From Micromonospora sp. FIMYZ51 (GTDB taxonomy: Bacteria > Actinomycetota > Actinomycetes > Mycobacteriales > Micromonosporaceae): DNA of 64,000 nt. The translations under genes were made by a program, and so were the position numbers. Below the pieces are notes generated by a model, which worked only from the letters and a program-made list of their open reading frames with translations, ran no database searches and was not told where the DNA came from. The stretch lies in assembly GCF_038246755.1 (NCBI RefSeq), contig NZ_CP134706.1, positions 6,327,501 through 6,391,500 on the forward strand, in the 5' to 3' direction. Positions 42,815 through 50,777 of the stretch are shown here, one piece after another (within the stretch, counting starts at the first letter, position 1; each line of letters begins with the position of its first letter).

Positions 42815-45256
42815 ATGATGACCTACCCCTGGTCCCACCCCTCCGAGGAGCCACCCGTGGGCGCACCCCCCAGCCCCGCCACCAAGCGTGCCCGCACGCC
42901 CGCCGACCGAGCCCTCGCCCGGCCTCGCCGACGCCCCCTCGCCGCGCTGGTGGCGCTGGCGGCACTCGCCGCCATCGGCGCGGGTGTGCTGCTCGACCTG
43001 CGCCCGCCGGCACCCCGGCCGGCCGACGCCCCGGCCGAGGAGTTCAGCGCTCTGCGAGCGTACGCGCACGTCCAGCAGATCGCCGGACGGTCCCACGCCG
43101 CCGGCAGCCCGGCGAACGACGCGGTCCGGGCCCACCTGGAAACTGTGCTACGCGAGCTCGGGCTGGAGCCCGAGGTGCAGGACACCATCGCCGAGGAGGC
43201 CGGCCAGCTCAGCGGCGCGGCCGGCGGCGCCACCCTGGCCCGGGTCCGCAACCTGGTGACCCGGGTGCCCGGCACCGATCCCACCGGCACGGTGTTCCTG
43301 GTCGCGCACTACGACTCGGTGCAGAGCGGGCCGGGCGGTAACGACGACGGTGCCGGGGTGGGCACCATCCTGGAGGTGGCGCGGGCGCTGGCCGACGGTC
43401 CCCGCCTCCGCAACGACGTCGTACTGCTGCTCACCGACGCCGAGGAGGCCTGCCTCTGCGGCGCGTCGGCCTTCGCCACCGACCATCCACTCGCCGCCGG
43501 CAAGGGCGTGGTGCTCAACCTGGAGGCGCGGGGGCGTACCGGGCCGGTGATCATGTTCGAGACGTCGCCGCAGAACGCGGCGCTCGTCGACGTCTTCGGC
43601 CGGGCCGCACCGCACCCGGTGGGCACCTCGTTCGCGGTGGAGGTCTACCGCGCACTGCCCAACGACACCGACTTCACCGCCTTCCTGGACGCCGGCTTCG
43701 TCGGGCTCAACTCGGCGTACCTCGACGGTGGGGCGATCTACCACACCCCGCTGGACACCCCGGAATCGATGGACCGGGCCAGCCTCCAGCACCACGGCGA
43801 GAACGCGCTGGGCCTGGTACGCGAGTTCGGCCGGATCGAGCTGGACAGCCTGCGCGCCGGGCACGACGCCACCTACTTCCCGCTCCCCGGTGGCCTGGCC
43901 CGCTACCCCGGCACCCTGGTGCTGCCGTTGGCGCTGCTGGCGCTGGCCGGTGTGGTCCTGCTCGGCTGGTTGGCGTGGCATCGAGGTCGGGCGAGCGCCG
44001 GCCGGCTGGTCGCCGGCTTCGTGCTGACCCTGGTGCCGATCGTGGTGGCGCCGCTCGGCGCGCAGCTGCTCTGGTGGGTGATCACCGCCATCCGGCCGGG
44101 CTACGCGGAACTGCTCGACCCGTACCGGCCCACCTGGTACCGGCTGGCCGTGCTGGCGATCGCCGCCGCAGTGCTGTTCGCCTGGTACGCGCTTACCCGC
44201 CGGTCGATCGGTCCGGCCGCGCTGGCCATCGGTGGGCTGGGCTGGCTCGCGCTGTTCGGCGTACTGCTGGCGGTTCTGATGCCCGGCGGGGCGTACCTGG
44301 CGACCCTGCCGGCGCTGGCCGGCGCGCTGGCCGGGCTGGCGGCGGTGGCCAGCCGCCTCGACGGCCCGGTGCCGGTGATCGCGGTGACCGCCGCCGCCGC
44401 GGTGGCGGTGGTCGTGCTGCTGCCGACAGTGGTGCTGCTCTTCCCGGCGCTGGGCATGGCGATGGGCGGCGTCGCGGCGCTCTTCGCGGTACTGCTCGGT
44501 CTGGCCGCGCTGCCGGTGGTCGACCTGCTGCACCCGCAGGCCGGCGGCCAACGGGGCATGCTGGCGCTGCGGGCCCGCCGGCTCGGCGTGCTGCCGGCCG
44601 GCGCCGCCGCGCTGGCGGTGGTGGTGTGCGCCGGGGTCGGCCTCGCCGTCGACCGGCTGGACGCCGCGCATCCCGCGCCCACCCACCTGATGTACGCGCT
44701 GGACACCGACACCGGCCAGGCCCGCTGGCTCAGCCGCGAGTCCGCGCCACAGCCCTGGACCGACGGGTACGTCGACGGGCCGGTCTCCGTCGCCGACGAG
44801 TTCCCCGGCATCGGCCCCACCGACCTGCTGGGCGGCCCGGCACCCGCCGCCGACCTACCCGCGCCCCGGCTGGACGTGCTTGCCGACACCACCACGGCCG
44901 GCGAGCGCACGCTGCGGCTCCGGCTCACCCCGCAACGCCAGGTACGCCTGGTCACCCTGCACGTCGACACGACCACCGCGACGGTACGCGGCGCTCAGGT
45001 GGCCGGCCGGCCGGTGCCGATCGAGGAACGCTCCGGGCGGTGGGGCTTCGGCCTGGTCTTCCACGCCCCGCCACCCGAGGGAGTCGAGATCACGCTGACC
45101 GTCGAACCGAAGGCGGAACGGATCGAGCTACGCGCGATGGACGCCAGCGACGGCCTGGCCGACCTGCCCGGCTTCCGCCCTCGCCCACCCGGCGTAGGCA
45201 TCGCCGGCTCACACACCTCCGAAATGCTCGCCATAGCCCGTACCCACCCCCTCTAA
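42815..45256 (+). CDS. M28-family membrane metallopeptidase
   Basis: The 813-residue protein has a cytoplasmic N-terminus, one hydrophobic segment (PLAALVALAALAAIGAGVLL), and an M28 aminopeptidase domain: AHYDSVQSGPGGNDDGAG (zinc His/Asp), TDAEEACLCGA (catalytic Glu), NLEARG, and YHTPLDTPESMD (zinc His). From about residue 350 there are about eight hydrophobic segments and then a ~180-residue outside beta domain. The architecture is like Fxna/ERMP1-type M28 proteins with a membrane C-terminus. ATG at 42815. It is divergent from the signalling operon, with 144 bases between. Confidence 0.88.
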   Translation: MMTYPWSHPSEEPPVGAPPSPATKRARTPADRALARPRRRPLAALVALAALAAIGAGVLLDLRPPAPRPADAPAEEFSALRAYAHVQQIAGRSHAAGSPANDAVRAHLETVLRELGLEPEVQDTIAEEAGQLSGAAGGATLARVRNLVTRVPGTDPTGTVFLVAHYDSVQSGPGGNDDGAGVGTILEVARALADGPRLRNDVVLLLTDAEEACLCGASAFATDHPLAAGKGVVLNLEARGRTGPVIMFETSPQNAALVDVFGRAAPHPVGTSFAVEVYRALPNDTDFTAFLDAGFVGLNSAYLDGGAIYHTPLDTPESMDRASLQHHGENALGLVREFGRIELDSLRAGHDATYFPLPGGLARYPGTLVLPLALLALAGVVLLGWLAWHRGRASAGRLVAGFVLTLVPIVVAPLGAQLLWWVITAIRPGYAELLDPYRPTWYRLAVLAIAAAVLFAWYALTRRSIGPAALAIGGLGWLALFGVLLAVLMPGGAYLATLPALAGALAGLAAVASRLDGPVPVIAVTAAAAVAVVVLLPTVVLLFPALGMAMGGVAALFAVLLGLAALPVVDLLHPQAGGQRGMLALRARRLGVLPAGAAALAVVVCAGVGLAVDRLDAAHPAPTHLMYALDTDTGQARWLSRESAPQPWTDGYVDGPVSVADEFPGIGPTDLLGGPAPAADLPAPRLDVLADTTTAGERTLRLRLTPQRQVRLVTLHVDTTTATVRGAQVAGRPVPIEERSGRWGFGLVFHAPPPEGVEITLTVEPKAERIELRAMDASDGLADLPGFRPRPPGVGIAGSHTSEMLAIARTHPL

Positions 45257-45298
45257 CCCCCACCCTCTAACCCCCACCCCCACCCCACCTCCGCGCTT

Positions 45299-45373
45299 GC
45301 CGATCTTGCACTTTCTGTCGCGACAAATGCCTCCCTACCGGGGCATACCAGTGACCAAAAGTGCAAGATCGGC
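45299..45373. repeat. 75-bp palindromic element, GATCTTGCACTTT type, copy 2
   Basis: Perfect 16-base arms (GCCGATCTTGCACTTT and complement) match the copy at 17601. The centre starts with a nested palindrome, TGTCGCGACA. The ~45 bases to the left are C-rich ((CCCCACC)n) and the 60 to the right G-rich (GGGTGAGGGTGAGGGTGGGG), a wider imperfect palindrome with G-quadruplex potential. Confidence 0.82.
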
Positions 45374-45438
45374 GGGGTTTCGGGGTGGGTTGAGGGTGAG
45401 GGTGAGGGTGGGGGTGGGGTGGGGTGGGAGGGGTGGGG

Positions 45439-45693
45439 TTATTTCCAGCGGAAGTGGACGAAGAGGCGACCGAAGTTCTTGGAGTCCTTCTCGACCCGGT
45501 GGTAGAGCTGTTTGACGTCCTTCTGGTCCAGGAAGCGCAGCACGCGCTTCTTGAGCTGGCCGGAGCCCTTGCCGGGGATGATCTCGACGAGGGTGGCCTT
45601 CTTCGCCACCGCCTCGTCCATGATCCCGCGCAGCGCCCGGTCGATGTCGTGGCCCTTGTTGAAGATGTCGTGCAGGTCCAGCTTCAGCTTCAT
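45439..45693 (-). CDS. small Smr-domain protein
   Basis: Eighty-four residues that are almost wholly a Smr (small MutS-related) domain: LDLHDIFNKGHDIDRALRGIMDEAVAKKATLVEIIPGKGSGQLKKRVLRFL. The GKGSG loop and the LDLH start are typical. Smr domains bind or nick nucleic acid and some act on stalled ribosomes or mRNA. ATG at 45693. It stands alone between a terminator and a palindromic repeat, with a basic C-terminus (HFRWK). Confidence 0.88.
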   Translation of the reverse strand: MKLKLDLHDIFNKGHDIDRALRGIMDEAVAKKATLVEIIPGKGSGQLKKRVLRFLDQKDVKQLYHRVEKDSKNFGRLFVHFRWK

Positions 45694-45762
45694 GCCATGT
45701 CCACCGTCCGGTCGGCTGCCATGCGGCCATGGTAGGCAGGTGAGTCGCCGCCCTCCGAGGAC

Positions 45763-45797
45763 GCCGAAGGGCAGCCCTGTCGGGCTGCCCCTTCGGC
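45763..45797 (-). terminator. hairpin after the TPR gene
   Basis: GCCGAAGGGCAGCCC pairs with GGGCTGCCCCTTCGGC through a four-base loop (TGTC), with one bulged base. It lies 50 bases beyond the 3' end of the minus-strand TPR gene. Confidence 0.7.
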
Positions 45798-45847
45798 TCG
45801 TTCCGGGTACGTCGCCAGCCCACCGTCGGCTGGTTCGGCGTCCCGCC

Positions 45848-46216
45848 TCAGCGACCGCCGCCGACGCGGGTCTCCACCCGACGCAGGGCGGTCGTGTAGT
45901 CGTTGTTCGTGGCGTGCATCGCCGCCGCGATGCGCAGGTGACGCAGGGCCTCGTTGTGCCGGTTCAGCCGCTCCAGCGTCCGGCCCAGCACGTGGTGGGC
46001 GTAGTGGTCGCTGGGGTTGCGGTCCACCAACTCCCGCAACTGCTCCTCAGCCCGGGTGAGCTGGGCCGACTGGAAGTACGCGCGAGCCAGCAGCTGACGC
46101 ACGGCGGAGTTGTCGGGCTCGGCCGCGACGATCGGTTCGAGCAGTCGGGCCGCGCTGCTCGGGTCTCCGGACTCGAAGAACAGAGTCGCCCGCCGGTACT
46201 CGGCCAGAAGATCCAT
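45848..46216 (-). CDS. tetratricopeptide repeat protein
   Basis: The 122-residue protein is made of about three TPR units (LAEYRRATLFFESGDPSSAARLLEPIVAAEPDNSAVRQLLARAYFQSAQLTRAEEQLRELVDRNPSDHYAHHVLGRTLERLNRHNEALRHLRIAA). ATG at 46216 follows GGAGG by about 11 bases; a GTG nine bases earlier is also possible. It is probably an adaptor; no partner can be named. Upstream lies a 22-bp tandem repeat array. Confidence 0.85.
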   Translation of the reverse strand: MDLLAEYRRATLFFESGDPSSAARLLEPIVAAEPDNSAVRQLLARAYFQSAQLTRAEEQLRELVDRNPSDHYAHHVLGRTLERLNRHNEALRHLRIAAAMHATNNDYTTALRRVETRVGGGR

Positions 46217-46304
46217 TCCGTCCACCCCCTCCGTATCGCACCACTCAACCGACGCTGGCACAACACCGGCGGTACCGCGACTGTTCCCGGGCGCTTCTGC
46301 GGCC

Positions 46305-46394
46305 CGACCCGGCTTCCGCCGTGCGGCGGCCCGGCTTCGGTCGTGCGGCGGCCCGGCTTCGGTCGTGCGGCGGCCCGGCTTCGGTCGTGCGGCG
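46305..46394. repeat. 22-bp tandem repeat, about four copies
   Basis: The unit GGCCCGGCTTCGGTCGTGCG recurs three times exactly and once with changes. It lies between the TPR and ROK-kinase genes, next to a double-hairpin repeat. Nothing else is seen in the interval. Confidence 0.8.
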
Positions 46395-46435
46395 GCGGCT
46401 CGGCTGTAAGAGAACGGCGGCTCGGCTGCTCGGCT

Positions 46436-46489
46436 GTTAAGAAGGGGCCCTTCCTCTACCGCAGGCGTTAAGAAGGGGCCCTTCCTTAC
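46436..46489 (-). repeat. 54-bp double-hairpin repeat, copy 4 (supplies a stop codon)
   Basis: On the minus strand it starts GTAAGGAAGGGCCCCTT and ends CTTAAC. Its first bases, GTAAGG, provide the TAA stop of the ROK-kinase gene. The core TTAACGCCTGCGGTA is slightly changed. Confidence 0.88.
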
Positions 46490-47238
46490 ACGGCGGCGAG
46501 GTCCCAGGCGCGGACGCCGCCGACGATGCCGGCGCTGTTGGGGACCACCACGACGTCGTCGCCCATCCGGGCGAGCTGCTCGGGGCGGATCAAGCGGGAG
46601 TTGCCGCCACCCAGGTAGAGCCGGTCCCAACGGAACACCGGACGCAGCCCGTCGACCACCTGCCGGATCCGGCGGGACCAGAATGCGTCGCCCAGCCGGC
46701 GGCGTTCCGGCTCGCCCACGTACGTGTCGTAGGTGGTGCCCCAGCGGACCGGGGCGTGCGACAGCTCCAGGTGCGGAGCGAGCACGCCACCGTCGAAGAG
46801 TGCGCTGCCCAGCCCGGTGCCGAGCGTCAACACCAGTTCGCAGCCGGTGCCCGCGACCACCCCGGCGCCGTGCACTTCGGCATCGTTGAGCACAAGTGTG
46901 GGCAGGCCGAACGCGGCGGCGAGAGCACTACGGGCGTCGTAGCCCGACCACTTGGCGAGCAGCCCTGGATCCACCCGGCTGCGGGGACCGGAGCGGGTCA
47001 CGTAATGCGGGGTGGCGACCACCACGCCGTGCCGGATCATGCCCGGCATCCCGACCGTCACCCGGTCCGCCGCCGGCAACCGGCCACCCAGCTCCAGCAG
47101 GGTCTTCACGAACAGCTCCGGCGGCAGGGGGTACGGCGTGGGCACCCGCAGCGGTTGGGCCCGCATGGTGCCCGCCCCGTCCAGGACGGACGCCTTGATC
47201 CCGCCGCCCCCGCAGTCGATCGCCAGAGTGGTCTGCAC
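46486..47238 (-). CDS. ROK-family kinase, polyphosphate-glucokinase-like
   Basis: A 250-residue sugar-kinase-fold protein: phosphate-1 motif LAIDCGGGGIKASVLDGAG, VTVGMPGMIRHGVVVATPHY, LVLNDAEVHGAGVV, LTLGTGLGSALFDGG and LYLGGGNSRLI. The set recalls polyphosphate glucokinase, but the usual EFGH zinc/substrate region is LELSHAPVRWG, so the donor and sugar are uncertain. GTG at 47238. It is divergent from an ABC-F gene. The TAA stop comes from a repeat element, so the natural C-terminus may have been altered by its insertion. Confidence 0.82.
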   Translation of the reverse strand: MQTTLAIDCGGGGIKASVLDGAGTMRAQPLRVPTPYPLPPELFVKTLLELGGRLPAADRVTVGMPGMIRHGVVVATPHYVTRSGPRSRVDPGLLAKWSGYDARSALAAAFGLPTLVLNDAEVHGAGVVAGTGCELVLTLGTGLGSALFDGGVLAPHLELSHAPVRWGTTYDTYVGEPERRRLGDAFWSRRIRQVVDGLRPVFRWDRLYLGGGNSRLIRPEQLARMGDDVVVVPNSAGIVGGVRAWDLAAV

Positions 47239-47367
47239 GACGGTGAGTCTGCCTCGTGATCCCTGCGCAGGCACGGCAGGCCACCGCAACCACTCCGACA
47301 GGCGCGCCGCCACCGCCGGGAATAACCGGCGGACCGCGAACGCGGCGGCGGGTAGGCTCGCCTGCTT

Positions 47368-49005
47368 GTGAGCGCCACGTTGATCGCCAAGAACCTTGCC
47401 GCGGGGCACGGTGACCGGAGCCTGTTCACCGGGCTGGACCTGGTGGTCGCGCCCGGCGACGTGGTCGGCCTGGTCGGGCCGAACGGGGCGGGCAAGTCGA
47501 CGCTGCTGCGTACCCTCGCCGGGTTGCTCCCGATCGAGACCGGCAACGTCACGGTGAGCCCGCCCACCGCGAGCATCGGGCACCTGCCGCAGGAGCCGGA
47601 GCGGCGTCCCGGCGAGACGATCCGGGCCTTCCTGCACCGGCGGACCGGGGTGGCCGACGCGCAGGCCACCCTGGACGCGGCGACCGAGGCGCTGACCGCC
47701 GGGGTGACCGGCGCGGACGACGCCTACTCCGGCGCGTTGGAGAGCTGGCTCGGTCTGGGTGGCGCCGATCTCGACGAGCGGGCCGGGGAGGTGGCCGCCG
47801 AGCTGGGCCTCGCCGTCGACCTCGACCAGGAGATGGTCGGGCTCTCCGGCGGCCAGGCCGCCCGCGCCGGGCTGGCCTCCCTGCTGCTCAGCCGGTACGA
47901 CATCTTCCTGCTCGACGAGCCCACAAACGACCTGGACCTGGCCGGCCTGGATCGGCTCGAACGCTTCGTGACCGGGCTGCGCGCCGGCACCGTACTTGTC
48001 AGCCACGACCGCGAGTTCCTGGCCCGCACGGTGACCCGGGTGCTGGAACTGGACCTGCACCAGCAGCAGGTCAACCACTTCGGTGGGGGCTACGGCGCGT
48101 ATCTGGAGGAGCGGGAGGTGGCCCGCCGCCAGGCACGCGCGGAATTCGAGGAGTACGCCGAGACGAAGGCCGGTCTGGAAGCTCGCGCCCGGACCCAGCG
48201 CGGCTGGCTGGAGAAGGGGGTCCGTAACGCCCGCCGCAAGGCGACCGACAACGACAAGATCGGCCGCAAGTTCCGCGCCGAGTCGACCGAGAAGCAGGCC
48301 GCCAAGGCCCGCCAGACCGAGCGGCTGATCGAGCGGCTGGAGGTCGTCGAGGAGCCGCGCAAGGAGTGGGAGCTGCGGATGGAGATCGGTGCCGCGCCCC
48401 GCGCCGGCGCCGTCGTGGCCACCCTTCGCGACGCCGTGGTACGCCGGGGCGACTTCACCCTCGGGCCGGTCAACTTCCAGCTCGACTGGGCCGATCGGGT
48501 GGCGGTGACCGGGGCGAACGGGTCCGGCAAGTCGACCCTGCTGGGTGCCCTGCTCGGCCGGCTGCCACTTGACGCGGGTCAGGCCACGCTCGGCGCTGCG
48601 GTGGTGGTCGGCGAGGTGGACCAGGCTCGCGGGCACTTTCTCGGGGACGCGCCGCTGCTCGACGCCTTCCGGGTCGCCGTACCGGACCTGTCGCCCGCGG
48701 ACGTGCGTACGCTGCTGGCCAAGTTCAACCTGCGCGCCCAGCACGTGCTGCGGCCGGCGGCGACGCTCTCGCCCGGCGAGCGGACCCGGGCCGCGCTGGC
48801 GCTGTTGCAGGGGCGCGGGGTGAACCTGCTGGTGCTGGACGAGCCGACAAACCACCTCGACCTGCCGGCCATCGAGCAGCTGGAGTCGGCGCTGGCCAGC
48901 TATCCGGGCACGCTGCTGTTGGTGACCCACGACCGGCGGATGCTCGACGCGGTACAGGTCAACCGCCGGCTGCGGGTGGCGGCCGGGCAGATCAGCGAAT
49001 GTTAA
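47368..49005 (+). CDS. ABC-F family ATPase
   Basis: The 545-residue soluble protein has two ABC cassettes and no membrane segment: Walker A GPNGAGKST and GANGSGKST, signatures LSGGQAAR and LSPGERTR, Walker B IFLLDEPTNDLD and LLVLDEPTNHLD. A charged linker of about 80 residues (RQARAEFEEYAETKAGLEARARTQRGW...) connects them. ABC-F proteins act on the ribosome, as translation factors or antibiotic-protection proteins. The long linker is compatible with the latter, but no specific drug can be named. GTG at 47368. The TAA stop is provided by a repeat element. Confidence 0.92.
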   Translation: MSATLIAKNLAAGHGDRSLFTGLDLVVAPGDVVGLVGPNGAGKSTLLRTLAGLLPIETGNVTVSPPTASIGHLPQEPERRPGETIRAFLHRRTGVADAQATLDAATEALTAGVTGADDAYSGALESWLGLGGADLDERAGEVAAELGLAVDLDQEMVGLSGGQAARAGLASLLLSRYDIFLLDEPTNDLDLAGLDRLERFVTGLRAGTVLVSHDREFLARTVTRVLELDLHQQQVNHFGGGYGAYLEEREVARRQARAEFEEYAETKAGLEARARTQRGWLEKGVRNARRKATDNDKIGRKFRAESTEKQAAKARQTERLIERLEVVEEPRKEWELRMEIGAAPRAGAVVATLRDAVVRRGDFTLGPVNFQLDWADRVAVTGANGSGKSTLLGALLGRLPLDAGQATLGAAVVVGEVDQARGHFLGDAPLLDAFRVAVPDLSPADVRTLLAKFNLRAQHVLRPAATLSPGERTRAALALLQGRGVNLLVLDEPTNHLDLPAIEQLESALASYPGTLLLVTHDRRMLDAVQVNRRLRVAAGQISEC

Positions 49006-49054
49006 TAGGGGGCCCTTCCGCTACCTCAGGCGTTAACAAGGGGCCCTTCCTTGC
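49001..49054 (+). repeat. 54-bp double-hairpin repeat, copy 5 (supplies a stop codon)
   Basis: It begins GTTAATAGGGGGCCCTTCC and ends AGGGGCCCTTCCTTGC, with core CAGGCGTTAA. The TAA in the first bases is the stop of the ABC-F gene. Its orientation relative to the upstream gene is opposite to the other five copies. Confidence 0.88.
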
Positions 49055-49104
49055 CCGCATAGCGGGCGCTGATTCGGGTAACGGCGGGGCCGGAGGTGGC
49101 CGGT

Positions 49105-49830
49105 ATGGTCGGGTTTGCAACTACTCCGCCCTCCGCCGAGCGGCTGCGGGCGGTGGACGGGTTCCTCGCTGAAGCGTGGACGGACCAGGTTCGACACGAC
49201 GACCGGCTGCGTCCGCTGGCGGTCGAGGTCAGGTTCGACCGGGGCGTCGCCCACCTGACCGGTGAGGTGGACGAGCCGGCACAGTTGCGACTGGTCCGCG
49301 AGCACCTGGGGCGACTGGCGGGCGTCTTCGGCGTCTGGTGCCGGGTGCGGGTCGGCGGGCGCGACCCGGTGGTGATCGATCTCGGCTGTGGTGCCACCAA
49401 ACAGTGGCCGGGCAACCTCGGGTTGGACATCTTCCCCGCACCGGGGGTGGATGCGGTGGCCGACCTGTCCGGTTCCCTGCCGCTCGCCGACGACTCGGTG
49501 GACGTACTGTTCGCGGTGCACATCCTGGAGCACCTGATCGATTTCCTGCCGCTGCTCGACGAGTGCCACCGGGTGCTCCGGCCCGGCGGCGTACTGCACG
49601 TGATGAGCCCCTGGTGGGGCCATGTCAACGCGGTCGCCGACCCGACCCATGTCCGGCTGCTGGACGTGCAGACCATCAAGGGCGTCTGCGTGATGCGGCC
49701 ACCAGGCACGCCACGCTGGTATCCGCTGCACGCCGGCAGCGACGGCGCTTCGATCTTCGCCGACCTCACCCCCCTCGGCCCGGACGACGCCGCCCCCTCC
49801 CCCACCCACCTCGCCCGCTTCTTCGCCTGA
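49105..49830 (+). CDS. BON-domain / class I methyltransferase fusion
   Basis: A 241-residue protein with an unusual order: an N-terminal BON-like domain (PLAVEVRFDRGVAHLTGEVDEPAQLRLVREHLGRLAGVFGV, about 35-80), then a SAM methyltransferase domain (VVIDLGCGATKQWPGNLGLDI motif I; FAVHILEHLIDFLPLLDECHRVLRPGGVLHV). BON domains usually bind membranes or lipids, so targeting of a methyltransferase to the envelope is possible. ATG at 49105 follows GGAGG by about eight bases; GTG at 49096 overlaps that site. It lies downstream of the ABC-F gene, separated by a repeat. Confidence 0.85.
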   Translation: MVGFATTPPSAERLRAVDGFLAEAWTDQVRHDDRLRPLAVEVRFDRGVAHLTGEVDEPAQLRLVREHLGRLAGVFGVWCRVRVGGRDPVVIDLGCGATKQWPGNLGLDIFPAPGVDAVADLSGSLPLADDSVDVLFAVHILEHLIDFLPLLDECHRVLRPGGVLHVMSPWWGHVNAVADPTHVRLLDVQTIKGVCVMRPPGTPRWYPLHAGSDGASIFADLTPLGPDDAAPSPTHLARFFA

Positions 49831-49836
49831 CCCGGT

Positions 49837-49890
49837 GCAAGGAAGGGCCCCCTGTTAACGCCTAGCGTTGTACAGGGGCCCCTTCTTAAC
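49837..49890 (+). repeat. 54-bp double-hairpin repeat, copy 6
   Basis: GCAAGGAAGGGCCCCC, core TTAACGCCTAGCGTTG, second box AGGGGCCCCTTCTTAAC. It begins six bases after the BON-methyltransferase stop, in the same orientation to its gene as copies 1-4. Confidence 0.85.
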
Positions 49891-49911
49891 TCCTGGACCC
49901 GATGCGTCACT

Positions 49912-49939
49912 CCTGGACCTGATGCGTCCAGGGGTTTTC
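49912..49939 (+). terminator. rho-independent-type terminator after the methyltransferase gene
   Basis: CCTGGAC and GTCCAGG pair around a seven-base loop, followed by GGTTTTCG. A near copy of the first arm and loop lies 21 bases upstream. This is one of few hairpins here with a T-run. Confidence 0.7.
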
Positions 49940-50070
49940 GTCTGTTTCAGCACCGGTCATCAATATTTCGTGCTGGTTACACCCAGCGGCTGCGACATTG
50001 ATCGAGACTGATGGCACTCCGGTGACTCACCGGTAACTTCCCCACCGCTCACCCCTGCGGAGGTACCACC

Positions 50071-50607
50071 GTGCCCAGACGCCTCGTCACCCTCCTCGCT
50101 TCCGGCGTACTCGCGCTGCTCACCGCCCTCGCCGCCGCCGCCCCCGCCGCGGCGGCCGTCACCCCCCAGCAGAAGCTGTCCGTGCTGTCCAGTTGGACCC
50201 AGACCAGCGCCAGCAGCTTCAACGCCTGGAACTCGGCCCGGCAGAACCGGGCGCCATGGGCGGAGTACAACTTCGACTGGTCCACCGACTACTGCTCGTC
50301 GAGCCCGGACAACCCACTCGGGTTCAGCTTCTCCACCTCCTGCGCCCGGCACGACTTCGGTTACCGCAACTACAAGGCGGTCGGCCAGTTCAGCGCCAAC
50401 AAGTCCCGTCTGGACAGTGCGTTCTACGAGGACCTGAAGCGGGTCTGCGCCACCTACAACGCCGTCGTCCGGCCGGCGTGCCTCAGCCTGGCCTGGACCT
50501 ACTACCAGGCAGTCTCCGTCTTCGGCTCGGTCGCCGCCGTTTCGCAGTCCGACATCGACCGGGCCGCCCGGATGAAGGCCGACGCCGAACACCGGGCCCG
50601 TTCCTGA
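50071..50607 (+). CDS. secreted prokaryotic phospholipase A2
   Basis: The 178-residue product has a signal peptide (RRLVTLLASGVLALLTALAAAAPAAAA) and a bacterial phospholipase A2 domain with DYCSSSPDNPLGFSFSTSCARHDFGYRNYK, containing the catalytic His-Asp pair and two of the disulfide Cys. Other Cys are in VCATYN and ACLSLAW. It should hydrolyse the sn-2 acyl bond of phospholipids outside the cell, with calcium. GTG at 50071 follows GGAGG by seven bases. It is followed by a hairpin array. Confidence 0.93.
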   Translation: MPRRLVTLLASGVLALLTALAAAAPAAAAVTPQQKLSVLSSWTQTSASSFNAWNSARQNRAPWAEYNFDWSTDYCSSSPDNPLGFSFSTSCARHDFGYRNYKAVGQFSANKSRLDSAFYEDLKRVCATYNAVVRPACLSLAWTYYQAVSVFGSVAAVSQSDIDRAARMKADAEHRARS

Positions 50608-50612
50608 CCGCT

Positions 50613-50771
50613 ACCCGGCCCGTACGCCCGGCCAGCTCAGCCGGGCGTACGGCCCGTACGCCCGGCCAGCTCAGCCGGGCGTACGGCGCGGCACCCGGCC
50701 AGCTCAGCCGGGCGTACGGCGCGGCACCCGGCCAGCTCAGCCGGGCGTACGGCGCGGCACCCGGCCGGCAT
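50613..50771. repeat. 33-bp hairpin tandem array, about four copies
   Basis: Units containing CCCGGCCAGCTCAGCCGGGCG repeat four times at 33-bp spacing. Each can fold as GCCCGGC / GCCGGGC around CAGCTCA, and the first two extend to CCGTACG arms. The array fills the space between the convergent phospholipase and cyclase-ATPase genes. Confidence 0.8.
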
Positions 50772-50777
50772 TTTGGG

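Noticed and set aside
45848..46630. Longer 260-codon version of the TPR gene
   Set aside because: The extra N-terminal part is a translation of the 22-bp tandem repeat and the double-hairpin element.
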